Made by a program: the position numbers and the translations under genes
In this document: positions 37,615-46,381 of the stretch, in pieces
Layout of the letters: the number at the start of each line of letters is the position of its first letter
Numbering within the stretch: position 1 is the stretch's first letter
Assembly: GCF_900100175.1 (NCBI RefSeq)
Contig: NZ_FNEM01000003.1
Span: 297,757 to 361,756, forward strand
Source of the DNA: Ferrimonas sediminum
GTDB lineage: Bacteria; Pseudomonadota; Gammaproteobacteria; Enterobacterales; Shewanellaceae
Direction of reading: 5' to 3'
DNA: 64,000 nucleotides
Notes under the pieces: generated by a model
Databases searched by the model: none
What the model was told of the DNA's origin: nothing
What the model saw: the letters and a program-made list of their open reading frames with translations, nothing else

Positions 37615-37693
37615 CGGAATCTCAGTGAATCGAAAGTCAATGACGGCAGTTTAACAGGAGCAAACCCAAAATGTAGCAGGGGTTAACCCGACA

Positions 37694-37840
37694 TCATAAA
37701 GCGCCGCTTTCCCGCCACTGCTGCAGAAAAAACAACACGATCACTCCAAGGGTCAACAGGGTGACCAGGGTCGTACACAGAATCTCCCTTGGCGCTGTCA
37801 CCGGGCTTCGACGGCCGGCGCCACCAGCTTGACCACTCAT
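37694..37840 (-). CDS. 48-residue single-span membrane protein ending the rdh1 operon
   Basis: The ATG at 37840 overlaps the upstream gene stop (ATGA), a sign of translational coupling. The product has a basic N-terminus, then one membrane helix (EILCTTLVTLLTLGVIVLFF) and a short polar tail QQWRESGAL. I do not recognise it. Its place after the NosR-like gene parallels a small membrane protein at the same place in the second rdh operon. Confidence 0.65.
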   Translation of the reverse strand: MSGQAGGAGRRSPVTAPREILCTTLVTLLTLGVIVLFFLQQWRESGAL

Positions 37841-39045
37841 GACCGCCTCCCGATACCCAGTCGGCCGGGCAGATAACGGCGGCCCCTGGCCCGAAGCTCC
37901 AGCGTCAGGGTCAAAAACCGCCCCAGCGGGCAAAACAACCGGCACCAGAAATCGCTGACCACAAACGCCCCCAGCAAGCTCAGAGGCAGCAGGTACCACT
38001 GTACGCCCAGGCCATCGAGGGAGAACAGCATCGAAAAGGGTTCGTAGGCTCCCATGGCTGGCGTGCGCGACAGAAAAATCAGCATCGTCGACAGCCACAG
38101 CAAGCCGTTGGCCAGCCATTTGCCACGGCGCTTCAGCGCCGGGTGCAGAGCTAGGTTGAGGCCGCTGATGCGATGCAGCCATTTCTGAATCTGGTGAAAA
38201 GGACACAGCTGGCTGCAGTACAGGTTTCGCCCCAGTAACAGGATGGATCCCAGGGTGCCCGCCAGCATGATGTACCACAGCGGATGCTGAGCCGGTGACG
38301 GGAAATAGCCCAGCAGCATCGAACCCACCAGGGCGATGGACAGCGCCGAGTTCAACCAGTAGCCAATCAGCAACACCGAGGCCACCGACAGCACCCGGTT
38401 GTAGCGGCTCTGGTAAGCCCGGGGAACCCGCCGGCTCAGGGCCGCCGCCACGAACAGCAGCACGGCCAGCAGCTCCTTGAGGCCAACGTGCAGCTCAGGC
38501 TCGGCCCAGCTTCGCGCCAGTCCCAGCCGCATCGCCGCCTGATGGGCTCCCTGACGAATACTCGACGTCAGCCCTCGGGAGGTCAGGGTTGCACCACTGA
38601 GCGCATCCACCCCCTGCCCCAACAAAAAATCACTGTTGGCCATGTGGCCGCGAAACTGGCGCAAAAACTTACCGTCGGCAAAGCGAAACAGGTACCCCGG
38701 TGTCTCTTTGTGCGACACCAACCGGGTATCCTGCAGCCGCCCCCGCTCATCCACAATTACCGCAGTGACCAGAGGCCCGCCGTAGCCCTGTCCCTGCCCC
38801 AGGCTCACCGTCAATGCCCTGTTTTCGTCCAGCACTCGGTACTGCTCGCCAGAGGCCTCCGTCAGCCGCTGAATCTCGGCGCCGGGAAACACCTCCTGCA
38901 GCTGCAGCAGGTGATCCGGTTGACGCCACACCAGCCCCACCACGAAGGCGGCCAGCAATGACAGCCAGCACAGGCGCCCAAGCCAGGGTGCCCAGTTGAT
39001 GGCCGGCCGCGACACTGTCCGGCCGCGGTTGTTCGATTGCTTCAT
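37837..39045 (-). CDS. rdhC: NosR/RdhC-like FMN-binding membrane protein (set 1)
   Basis: The 402-residue inner-membrane protein has one N-terminal helix, a periplasmic FMN-binding domain with the flavinylation motif DALSGATLTS (the threonine of SGAT carries FMN), then about five helices. Two cytoplasmic-side CxxxCP motifs, YCSQLCPF and WCRLFCPL, are as in NosR, NirI and RdhC. Such proteins are proposed to pass electrons from the quinol pool toward a periplasmic reductase, or to help mature it. It follows rdhA-rdhB on the same strand (gap 52 bp) and overlaps the next gene by 4 bp. Confidence 0.85.
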   Translation of the reverse strand: MKQSNNRGRTVSRPAINWAPWLGRLCWLSLLAAFVVGLVWRQPDHLLQLQEVFPGAEIQRLTEASGEQYRVLDENRALTVSLGQGQGYGGPLVTAVIVDERGRLQDTRLVSHKETPGYLFRFADGKFLRQFRGHMANSDFLLGQGVDALSGATLTSRGLTSSIRQGAHQAAMRLGLARSWAEPELHVGLKELLAVLLFVAAALSRRVPRAYQSRYNRVLSVASVLLIGYWLNSALSIALVGSMLLGYFPSPAQHPLWYIMLAGTLGSILLLGRNLYCSQLCPFHQIQKWLHRISGLNLALHPALKRRGKWLANGLLWLSTMLIFLSRTPAMGAYEPFSMLFSLDGLGVQWYLLPLSLLGAFVVSDFWCRLFCPLGRFLTLTLELRARGRRYLPGRLGIGRRS

Positions 39046-39097
39046 CGTTGTCTCTTATGCAAACGGCCCCCACGCCCGGCGCGGGGACCGCATTAAC

Positions 39098-39373
39098 TCA
39101 CTTTCTACCGGGCAGGACCCAATGGCGTACCGTCAATACCGTCAGCATCAGCGAGGAAAGGCCGAAGCACAGCAGACCCATGGCGCCAGACTGAGGCTCT
39201 CCTTCGGCAAAGGAGCCCCAGGACCAGCCCACACACAACCACAGCAGCACAAAGGCCAGCCCCAAACCCAGATTGGCTTTCCACTCCAGAACAAAGGTGC
39301 GTCGCAGCCTCAGATAGCCCCACAGCGCCGCCGTGGTGCCCATGCCCATCAAGTACCACATCAATCCCATCAT
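39098..39373 (-). CDS. rdhB: Reductive dehalogenase membrane anchor (set 1)
   Basis: The 91-residue protein has three predicted membrane helices (about residues 3-22, 34-52 and 65-82). GGGGA lies 7 nt before the start and 12 bp separate it from rdhA. RdhB proteins anchor the Tat-exported RdhA to the outer face of the cytoplasmic membrane. They are poorly conserved, so the assignment rests on size, topology and position. Confidence 0.82.
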   Translation of the reverse strand: MMGLMWYLMGMGTTAALWGYLRLRRTFVLEWKANLGLGLAFVLLWLCVGWSWGSFAEGEPQSGAMGLLCFGLSSLMLTVLTVRHWVLPGRK

Positions 39374-39385
39374 CGCTCGTTCCCC

Positions 39386-40804
39386 TTAACTAAAGTCGCC
39401 ACTGAATCCGCTGACCCAGAACTTCTCAATCGCCTTCTCATCATTGACGTTGCCGTAACCGAACAGGATGTCCGCCTGGGTCATCATGCTGTGCACCATG
39501 CCACCGGTGAAGGTATTGGAAGCATCGATCAGACGATGGTGCCAAAAGTCCGGTTTGTTCCACGGACAGGCGGCGATACAGATACCGCAGTCACCGCCAT
39601 TCTCAGACCAGAACTTGAAGCACTTCTTGGAGTCGCTGTAGAACTTCAACACCCCCTTGTGATTCTCCCAGCAATACTGCGGATCGTCGGCACCCGCATA
39701 GGTCGGCGCCATCGACGGCTTATCATCCATGCAGATGGCATCGGAAGGGCAGGCATCGCCACAGCGTTTGCAATGTTCGCAGAACGAGATGATGCCGAAG
39801 TCCCGGGGCTTGTCGTACGCCACCTCATCCAGTTCCAGGTCGGTGTACACCTTGCAGATACGTACCCTGGGACCGAGGTTGGGCGCGACCAGGGCGCCGT
39901 TGCGGGCCCCCTCACCCAGGCCGGCGGAGATGGCGTAAGCCACCGAGTTACCCAGGTCGTTGCCGGAACCCACGGCCTGATAGCCCAACTTGCGCAGGAA
40001 GTGGGCCATGGAGCCGGCTATCAGACAGCTGTTGCTGTAGCCCATACCGGCCGTGGACGAGGCCGGGATGGCGGGCGCGGTAGCCATCGCCTCGTAGTCC
40101 ATCTCTACCAGCATCACGATCACGCTCTTGGGCTCGAACGGGAAGTCCTCCTCCCAGGTGAGCGCCTGCTCCGAGCGCACGTCGTAGATGGGGCTGTAGT
40201 CCCAGCGCGGGTCGCGCTTGCAGATGCCCACCCTCACGGCACCGAAAGTCTTGGCGGCGGTTTTGATGGCGCTGATCTTCTCGACTGAGCCCTTGAAGGG
40301 GTACCGGTGCGGCTCCACTCCAGACTGATCCCAACCCAACACACCACTGTTGGGAATGCCGGCGGACTGCAGCGGCGCCATTACATCCTGGCCGTGCCAA
40401 CATGCTTGCTCCAGGGCAAAATCCAGCTGGGTGTAGCCCGGCTTGGTGTTATCCGGCCGCTGGTGGGCGGTAGCAAAACGAAACATCCCCTGCTGGAAGT
40501 TGAACGGGGTCTCACCACTGCGGATGGGACCGCCACTGTCCTGGCTGAAATTGACGTTGCGCTCCGGATGGGCCGCCACCAGCGCCTTGCTGGTGGCAAA
40601 CGTCAGCAGCACATTACGCTGATCAAACGGGGCAAAATCTGTGGCCAGGGGCCGGGGGTAGCCATCGAGCTCCACCCCCTCCATCCGCTGTTTCAGCCAG
40701 GCGCCGGCACCGGCCACCGCGCCAACGCCGGCAACGGCACCGGCGCCCAGTTTCAAAACCTGGCGGCGACTTTCATCGACACCGATTTGCTGTTTGTCAC
40801 TCAT
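39386..40804 (-). CDS. rdhA: Reductive dehalogenase catalytic subunit (set 1)
   Basis: The 472-residue protein has a Tat signal (SRRQVLKLG). The corrinoid-binding core has the conserved Tyr256 in GYSNSCLIAG, then AGLGEGARNGALVAP. There are two ferredoxin-type clusters: Cys342/345/348/352-Pro, and Cys395 with Cys406/409/413-Pro. This is the respiratory RdhA architecture (cobalamin plus two [4Fe-4S]); it reductively removes halide from an organohalide outside the cytoplasmic membrane. AGGGG precedes the ATG. First gene of rdhA-B-C-small protein, divergent from a MetA-type channel. Substrate unknown. Confidence 0.93.
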   Translation of the reverse strand: MSDKQQIGVDESRRQVLKLGAGAVAGVGAVAGAGAWLKQRMEGVELDGYPRPLATDFAPFDQRNVLLTFATSKALVAAHPERNVNFSQDSGGPIRSGETPFNFQQGMFRFATAHQRPDNTKPGYTQLDFALEQACWHGQDVMAPLQSAGIPNSGVLGWDQSGVEPHRYPFKGSVEKISAIKTAAKTFGAVRVGICKRDPRWDYSPIYDVRSEQALTWEEDFPFEPKSVIVMLVEMDYEAMATAPAIPASSTAGMGYSNSCLIAGSMAHFLRKLGYQAVGSGNDLGNSVAYAISAGLGEGARNGALVAPNLGPRVRICKVYTDLELDEVAYDKPRDFGIISFCEHCKRCGDACPSDAICMDDKPSMAPTYAGADDPQYCWENHKGVLKFYSDSKKCFKFWSENGGDCGICIAACPWNKPDFWHHRLIDASNTFTGGMVHSMMTQADILFGYGNVNDEKAIEKFWVSGFSGDFS

Positions 40805-41139
40805 GGTTACCCCTGTATTGAATAAACAACATCTAAATACGTTGCCAAATACTCTACACCTAATATTTAACGTCTTTTAAAAGTTCGGCTGAAAAACACC
40901 TTTGCAAAATAAGCAAAAAAGAATAACCACAGACAAAGATCAAACTCACAAAAAGTATTTATTGCGACCAATAGAATACTCACCGAATAGAAACCGGCTC
41001 GGAACGAGTCGATTTCTAATATTCGACACCCGGCTTCATTTAATCACTAAATATGCTAACCGGTGTCTGCAGCAAAACAAATTTAAAAACAAATAATAAC
41101 TCGACCTAATTCCTTTATATCAGTATCGAGGTTCAATTG
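40805..41139. other. AT-rich divergent control region between rdhA1 and the MetA-type channel
   Basis: This 335-bp region is clearly more AT-rich than its neighbours. It must hold both promoters and contains a 31-bp imperfect palindrome. A short ATTTA-N5-TAAAT repeat (41038-41052) is also present. No gene is supported. Confidence 0.6.
40988..41018. promoter_or_regulatory. Candidate operator: 31-bp imperfect palindrome
   Basis: Arms 40988-41001 and 41005-41018 match at 12 of 14 positions around a 3-nt spacer (outer TAGAAA/TTTCTA, inner CTCG/CGAG). It lies between divergent rdhA and channel genes, as expected for a dimeric regulator. No T-run follows, arguing against a terminator. The regulator is unknown; LysR and LuxR-type genes are nearby. 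Confidence 0.55.
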
Positions 41140-42051
41140 ATGAAAACACTTCGCCTTTCTTTCGCTCTGACCGCCATCATGGCCAGCTCCGCTTTTGCCG
41201 CCACCTCCGGCTCCCACTACCCCATCGGTGGTGAAGGCGTCATGGCCGGAACGCCCCCGCCTCCCGGTGTGCATTACCGGATGTACAACACCTGGTACAG
41301 TGCCGACAAGCTGACCGACAACAACGGCGACAACACCGGGCTGGACGTGGATATCGACGCTTACGTGCAGCTGCACCGGCTGGTTCATGTCACCGACAAA
41401 ACGTTGTTCGGTGCCAACTGGGCCTACAACGTGATCGTCCCCTTGGTGCATGAGGAGTTCTCCTCCTCCGCCCTTGGCATCGACCACGAGACCAGCTTTG
41501 CCCTCGGCGACGTAGTTCTCGAGCCCCTGGCCCTGTTCTGGTATGGCGAGGAGTTCGACGCTGCCCTGGGGCTGGCGGTGATCGCCCCTACCGGCGACTA
41601 CAACCCTCACGACGCCGCCTCTCCGGGCATGGGCTTCTGGAGCGGTATGCTGACCCTGGGCGGCACCTATTACCTGGGTGACGACCGCTCCTGGAGCGCC
41701 AGCATCCTGACCCGCACCATCTACAATGGCAAACAGGACGATACCGAGATCCGCCCCGGCGCCGAGTTCGCGCTAGAGGGGGGCATTGGTAAACAGTTCG
41801 CCCTCAATGAACGCTGGCTGGCTCGTCCAGGCATCAGCTATGGCGCCAGCTGGCAGATCAGTGATGACAGCCGCGACGGGGCCGGCGTGGTGGCCGACCA
41901 GAGAAAGGAGAGTTATTGCATCGGCGCCGAACTGAACCTGTTCTACCTGCCCTGGCACCTGCAGGGCAACCTGCGTTACGCCACCGAATTCGGCAGCAAA
42001 AACACCGCCGAAGGCAACTCGCTGGTATTTACCCTGACCAAATCATTCTGA
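41140..42051 (+). CDS. Outer-membrane channel of the MetA/phenol-degradation family
   Basis: The protein has 303 residues from the ATG at 41140 (GAGG 8 nt upstream). A signal peptide ending AFA is followed by GGEGVMAGTPPPPGVHYRMY, a typical start of the COG4313/Phenol_MetA_deg family. Beta-strand repeats with conserved APTGDYNPHD follow, and it ends with an aromatic C-terminus (TLTKSF). Such channels are linked to uptake of hydrophobic aromatic compounds. It lies between two rdh sets, so delivery of an organohalide is a reasonable inference. Its stop is 1 bp from the convergent LysR gene. Confidence 0.85.
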   Translation: MKTLRLSFALTAIMASSAFAATSGSHYPIGGEGVMAGTPPPPGVHYRMYNTWYSADKLTDNNGDNTGLDVDIDAYVQLHRLVHVTDKTLFGANWAYNVIVPLVHEEFSSSALGIDHETSFALGDVVLEPLALFWYGEEFDAALGLAVIAPTGDYNPHDAASPGMGFWSGMLTLGGTYYLGDDRSWSASILTRTIYNGKQDDTEIRPGAEFALEGGIGKQFALNERWLARPGISYGASWQISDDSRDGAGVVADQRKESYCIGAELNLFYLPWHLQGNLRYATEFGSKNTAEGNSLVFTLTKSF

Positions 42052-42052
42052 T

Positions 42053-43021
42053 TCACGACTCGGGGGGAGTACGCTTCCCCTGACCCTCCGCCACGATGCC
42101 CTGGTCCACCATCTGCTCGATTTGCCGCTGCAACCGCTCATACTCCCGGTGAACAAAATCCAGTGCCAGGGTCACCTTATGGGACAGGAAGCGTCGATAG
42201 GAATACAGCCCCCAGGTATTGACCTCGCAGCAGTACTGACCATCGAACAGGGGCAGCAAGCGGCCACTGCGCATCTCCTCCATACACATCACCAAAGGCG
42301 CCCAGACCACCCCCATCCCCTCCACCGCCGCCGAGATGCACAAGCCGTTGTTCTCTGATTCAATCGGGCCATCAACCTCGATGCAGTGATTGCTGCTGCC
42401 ATCGTTCCACATCCACAAATTGCCCGGCTTCACTCCCTTGGGCGACATCAGGCAGGGGTAATCGACCAGTTGCCGCGGGTGGGTCAGTTGCGGGTGGGCG
42501 GCAATGAACTCGGGACTGGCGAGAAAACCACGTTGAAACGAGGCCAGTTTACGCCCCACCAGTGACGAGTCCGGCGGGCTGAACTGACTAATAAAGACGG
42601 TAATGTCGGCCTGAATGTCCATAGGATTTTGCCGGCTCTGATAGGAGATAAACTTCAACTTTAATTTCGGGTACTGATCATGAAACTGTCGCAGTGACGG
42701 CACCATTAACTTATTCACAAAGTCGATTGGGGCGGCAATCACTACGTCTCCCTCGGGTTCATCCTGCAGTCGGCCCACGGTCAACTCCAGAGTATCAACC
42801 TCGGCAAGAATAACATTGGCCCTTTCGACCAACGCCTCACCGGCTTCCGTTAACGCCAGACTTCGAGTGGTTCTCTCTAATAATCGGCTACCGAGCTTTT
42901 CTTCCAGCAGAGCAATTCTACGACATACCTTTGACACCGGAATCCCCAATACTCTGGCCGCTTCACTCTGACTGCCATATTCAATAACAGCAATAAACAG
43001 GGCCAGGTCATCAGTATTCAT
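42053..43021 (-). CDS. LysR-family transcriptional regulator
   Basis: The protein has 322 residues from the ATG at 43021, where the canonical N-terminal winged helix begins (MNTDDLALFIAVIEYGSQSEAARVLG). The frame stays open upstream, but that part is not LysR-like. The helix-turn-helix is at about residues 18-38 and the effector-binding domain from about residue 90 (EGDVVIAAPIDFVNKLMVPSL). It is convergent with the channel gene and divergent from the TPR-rdhA2 operon, so it is a good candidate to control the latter. A charge-rich C-terminus follows the domain. Confidence 0.9.
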   Translation of the reverse strand: MNTDDLALFIAVIEYGSQSEAARVLGIPVSKVCRRIALLEEKLGSRLLERTTRSLALTEAGEALVERANVILAEVDTLELTVGRLQDEPEGDVVIAAPIDFVNKLMVPSLRQFHDQYPKLKLKFISYQSRQNPMDIQADITVFISQFSPPDSSLVGRKLASFQRGFLASPEFIAAHPQLTHPRQLVDYPCLMSPKGVKPGNLWMWNDGSSNHCIEVDGPIESENNGLCISAAVEGMGVVWAPLVMCMEEMRSGRLLPLFDGQYCCEVNTWGLYSYRRFLSHKVTLALDFVHREYERLQRQIEQMVDQGIVAEGQGKRTPPES

Positions 43022-43379
43022 CACATTCTCAATTGGTCGCAGTATGAAAAACGGATTATCAATAAATCCATCGCCTCTTTTCGTGATCCTTGCCCTGCTT
43101 TTTCGTTCCCTCGCCCAAACAGGATGAACCCCGCCGCACTCCTGCAATTTACTAGGACAAACTGCACACCGCCGTTGTAACCAGTTACCGTCAAATAAAG
43201 AAATAGCCTTAAATTACAGAAAGTTAAATAACTCAAAGCCTCGAATCAAGAATGGGGAAGATCACAGTTTTTTCCGAAGGGCAGTTTTTTATCATCCATG
43301 GTCTGCTTTTCACCTTTTGACCACAGGAAAAAACAACAAAGATCCTCACCAATAACCATTCCATTACGGCGAGGCCCAA
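43022..43379. other. Divergent promoter region of the LysR gene and the TPR-rdhA2 operon
   Basis: This 358-bp AT-rich stretch contains no supported gene. Many T-N11-A strings make LysR boxes impossible to call by eye. Confidence 0.45.
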
Positions 43380-44480
43380 GTGTTGGAAACTAAGTGGTTC
43401 ACCCTGCTTCAGCAAATTCATCGAATTTGTAATGCTGACGAACGTTATCCGCAAACCAAGACTCGATTGATTGATACCTTCCAGTCGACCCGGCAGCGGC
43501 TCACCGACATCAACAGCCGCGACCACAGCGACGACTGGATTGCCCAGGAGGCATTCACCCTGGTGGTCAGCGAGTTGCTGACCTCTGGCTCACTCGATGG
43601 GACCACCCTCAATGAGCTGTTCGACCTGTTGATGACGGTTAAACTGCATCGTCTGGCACTGATCCTGGTCAACAGTTCGGCATCGCAGTGGTCGGTGGGC
43701 GAATTGCCGCTGAAGCGCGCCCTGGCGCTGTTTCAGCTGGGCGAGCGCGAGTCGGCCCGACAAAGCCTGCAACAGGCTCTGGCCCTGACGCCGGACAACC
43801 ACCTGTGCCACTTCCACCTCGGCTACCTGGAGGTATGGAGCGGCGAGATGGAGCAGGCAGTGGCCGCCTTCAACCGCTGCCTCGAGTTGGCACCGGACTA
43901 TGCCGGGGCCCATCAAAATCTGGCCGGCTGCCACTACCAGTCCTCGGAGTTCCAGCTGGCCATCGACAGCTGCCAACGGGCCCATCGGCTGCAACCGGGC
44001 ATCGCCGCCACCTACATTACCGCCACCAGTGCCTGCATCGCCCTTAAGCGGTTCGATGATGCCGATCAGTGGCTGCAACGCGCCCGGGAATTCGACTTTT
44101 CCACACCGGAGTTCATGCGCCTGCACGGGCTGGTGGCGCACTTTCAGTCTCGTCATCAACAGGCTTGCGACTCCCTGAGCCAGTATCTGCAACTGCACCC
44201 CAGAAGCTATGACCTGATGGCCATTCGCGCCCGCTCCCTGCTGGAGCTCGAGCAGTGGCATGCCGTTATCGACGACACCCAGGCGTTGCTGAAACTGGAT
44301 CCCTTCGATGAGTGGTGCCTGGAGAAGCTGTTCCTGGCCTACTTCAACACCGGCCAATACGCCAACGCCGAAGGCGCCATGGCCGAGCTGGGCAAGCTGT
44401 TCCCGGCCTACAAGTTGCACCACCAACACCTTCTCGATCAGATTCGCCAGCATCAGGCGATCCCGGTTCAACTCAAATAA
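43380..44480 (+). CDS. TPR protein leading the second rdh operon
   Basis: The 366-residue cytoplasmic protein starts at a GTG with GAGG 5 nt upstream. It has about six tetratricopeptide-type helix pairs (for example PDNHLCHFHLGYLEVWSGEM, AHQNLAGCHYQSSEFQLAID, AYFNTGQYANAEGAMAELGK). No signal peptide or enzyme motif is seen. It lies 25 bp before rdhA2 on the same strand, hence the same transcript. A role as a maturation or folding partner of the dehalogenase before Tat export is plausible but unproven. The set 1 operon has no counterpart. Confidence 0.8.
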   Translation: MLETKWFTLLQQIHRICNADERYPQTKTRLIDTFQSTRQRLTDINSRDHSDDWIAQEAFTLVVSELLTSGSLDGTTLNELFDLLMTVKLHRLALILVNSSASQWSVGELPLKRALALFQLGERESARQSLQQALALTPDNHLCHFHLGYLEVWSGEMEQAVAAFNRCLELAPDYAGAHQNLAGCHYQSSEFQLAIDSCQRAHRLQPGIAATYITATSACIALKRFDDADQWLQRAREFDFSTPEFMRLHGLVAHFQSRHQQACDSLSQYLQLHPRSYDLMAIRARSLLELEQWHAVIDDTQALLKLDPFDEWCLEKLFLAYFNTGQYANAEGAMAELGKLFPAYKLHHQHLLDQIRQHQAIPVQLK

Positions 44481-44505
44481 CAACCACCACAATAGGGGAT
44501 ACTCA

Positions 44506-46026
44506 ATGACCAAAAAACGGCTGAGCGAGGATGTGAGCGATGCATCCCGCCGGACTTTCCTGAAGATGGGCGGCCTGGCGGCCACCGGCGCCACCCTGGG
44601 CGGGGCCGCCGCCGCCGGCTTTGTTCTCGGCCGCGATCCCGATGCCAATGTCGGCTGGGGCCGCACCGAAGCCGGCGCCGACATGTTCATTAACCGCGAA
44701 CCCTTCCAGGTAGAGATCGCCCCCTCCCTGAAGCCGGTCGGTGACGTCATTCGTGCCGACTGGGGAGATTTCCTGTTTAACCGGGCCGGAGCCATCGCCC
44801 ACGCCATTAAGGGCGGCTGGGATCCCGCCCTGGGATGGCAAAACTTTCCCGACAGCCGGGTTCGCGCCTACTACGCCCAGTACCCGGATCGCTGGCAGGA
44901 GATGCTGCAGTCCTTTACTGCCCACAAGATTCACGACGACAACAAAGAGCAGCAACGGGACCGCTTTGCCCTGGCCTGGGCCTATGATGCCTCCTGGCAT
45001 AAAGGGCTGATGACCAGCAACTTCCCGCCCAAGCCAGACACCCCCCCGGAGCAGGATGACTTCAAATGGGTGAAGCGTGAACCGGTGGAGTTCAAGTCCC
45101 CGGCCCATGCCTCCAAACTGATCAAGCAGATGGCCAACAAGTACGGCATGACCCATGTGGGCATCGCCAAGCTGGATCCCGCCTTTGTGTTTAAAGGGAT
45201 GATGCGCGGCACCAAGGAGTGGGGCGATGAGATTCCGGCCCACTGGAAAAACGTCATCGTCTTTGGCGTCCCCATGAACTGGGATCCCATGTACGCCGCC
45301 GTCGGCTACTCCTCGTCCAAGGAAGCGTACTTCCGCGCCTCCAATGCCGCCGGCCTGATGTCGGCATTTCTGGGCGAGCTGGGCTACGCCGCCCGCCCCC
45401 AGCACCCACCTGTCGACTATGAGCTGATCCTCCCTCCCATCGCCATTCAGGCCGGGCTGGGTGAAAACGCCCGCAACGGCATTTTGATGACGCCGGAAGT
45501 GGGCCCCAACATTCGCCTGGCGGCGTTGATCACCGACCTGGATCTGGAAGCGGACAAGCCGGTGGATTTGAAGATGAGCCACTTCTGCGAAGACTGCAAA
45601 ATCTGCGCCGACGCCTGCCCCAGCGGCTCCATCACCAAGGCGGACAAGATGGATACCGTGGAGCGGGGCTTCCGCAAATGGGACTTCAACCAGGACAGTT
45701 GCTGGCGCTTCTGGAACCAGGGCCCCAGCGAAGGCGCCAAAGGCTGCCGGGTCTGCATTGCAGTTTGCCCCTACACCCGAAAAAACAACTGGATACATGC
45801 GCTGGTGAAAAACCTGGAGCCTAGGGATCCCACCAGCATCACCCGCACCACGCTACTGGCGATGCAGCACAACTTCTTCTACTACCCGGACGCGGAGAAC
45901 TACCACGCCGACTGGTCCGGCGGCAACTTTGCCGGCTACCACGAGCCACCGGAATGGCTGCGCTCCGAAAACTACCTCAAGGTTGATAAAACCTGGGATT
46001 ACGACGGCAACTGGGAGGCTTTCTGA
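44506..46026 (+). CDS. rdhA: Reductive dehalogenase catalytic subunit (set 2)
   Basis: The protein has 506 residues from the ATG at 44506 (GGGGA upstream). It has a Tat signal (SRRTFLKMG), the active-site Tyr268 in VGYSSSKE, IQAGLGENARNGILMTPEVG, and FeS ligands Cys361/364/367/371-Pro and Cys399 with Cys414/417/421-Pro. It is clearly diverged from the set 1 enzyme in the N-terminal third and in the loop before the first cluster, which suggests a different substrate. Its stop overlaps the next start (TGATG). Confidence 0.93.
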   Translation: MTKKRLSEDVSDASRRTFLKMGGLAATGATLGGAAAAGFVLGRDPDANVGWGRTEAGADMFINREPFQVEIAPSLKPVGDVIRADWGDFLFNRAGAIAHAIKGGWDPALGWQNFPDSRVRAYYAQYPDRWQEMLQSFTAHKIHDDNKEQQRDRFALAWAYDASWHKGLMTSNFPPKPDTPPEQDDFKWVKREPVEFKSPAHASKLIKQMANKYGMTHVGIAKLDPAFVFKGMMRGTKEWGDEIPAHWKNVIVFGVPMNWDPMYAAVGYSSSKEAYFRASNAAGLMSAFLGELGYAARPQHPPVDYELILPPIAIQAGLGENARNGILMTPEVGPNIRLAALITDLDLEADKPVDLKMSHFCEDCKICADACPSGSITKADKMDTVERGFRKWDFNQDSCWRFWNQGPSEGAKGCRVCIAVCPYTRKNNWIHALVKNLEPRDPTSITRTTLLAMQHNFFYYPDAENYHADWSGGNFAGYHEPPEWLRSENYLKVDKTWDYDGNWEAF

Positions 46027-46334
46027 TGTTTCCACAATCCACCCTGCTCGACCCTCTGTTCTGGATGCTGATGGGCGCCACCCAGGTGCTGGTGTTTGCC
46101 GGCGCCAACCAGTGGTTCAAAGAGTTGAAGTTAGGCATGACCGCCTGGAAATGGGCCCTGGTGGCCGGCTATTGGTTGTCACTGGTACTGACTATCGCCG
46201 GGGCCTTCACCCTGATGGGCGAAAACGAAGGCAACGCCGGCTGGTACCTGCTCGGCACCGTCGGCCTGGCGCTGGTCATTGCCGGCGTCGGCCTCGGCAA
46301 GTGGTTACTGCATCTCCGCCCCGGTCAACGCTGA
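46026..46334 (+). CDS. rdhB: Reductive dehalogenase membrane anchor (set 2)
   Basis: The 102-residue protein has three predicted helices (about residues 9-28, 42-62 and 73-94) and a basic C-terminus LHLRPGQR. The start overlaps the rdhA2 stop by one base, so translation is coupled. Assigned as RdhB from size, topology and position; sequence similarity to the set 1 anchor is only in general pattern. Confidence 0.83.
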   Translation: MFPQSTLLDPLFWMLMGATQVLVFAGANQWFKELKLGMTAWKWALVAGYWLSLVLTIAGAFTLMGENEGNAGWYLLGTVGLALVIAGVGLGKWLLHLRPGQR

Positions 46335-46381
46335 TTCCATTCACTCCGCGGGGCTGCATCGCAGCCCCTATGAGGTCCATT

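Noticed and set aside
37841..38278. Upstream extension of the 48-residue rdh1 small protein
   Set aside because: The extended frame is an out-of-phase shadow of the NosR-like gene; only the part after the ATGA overlap looks real.
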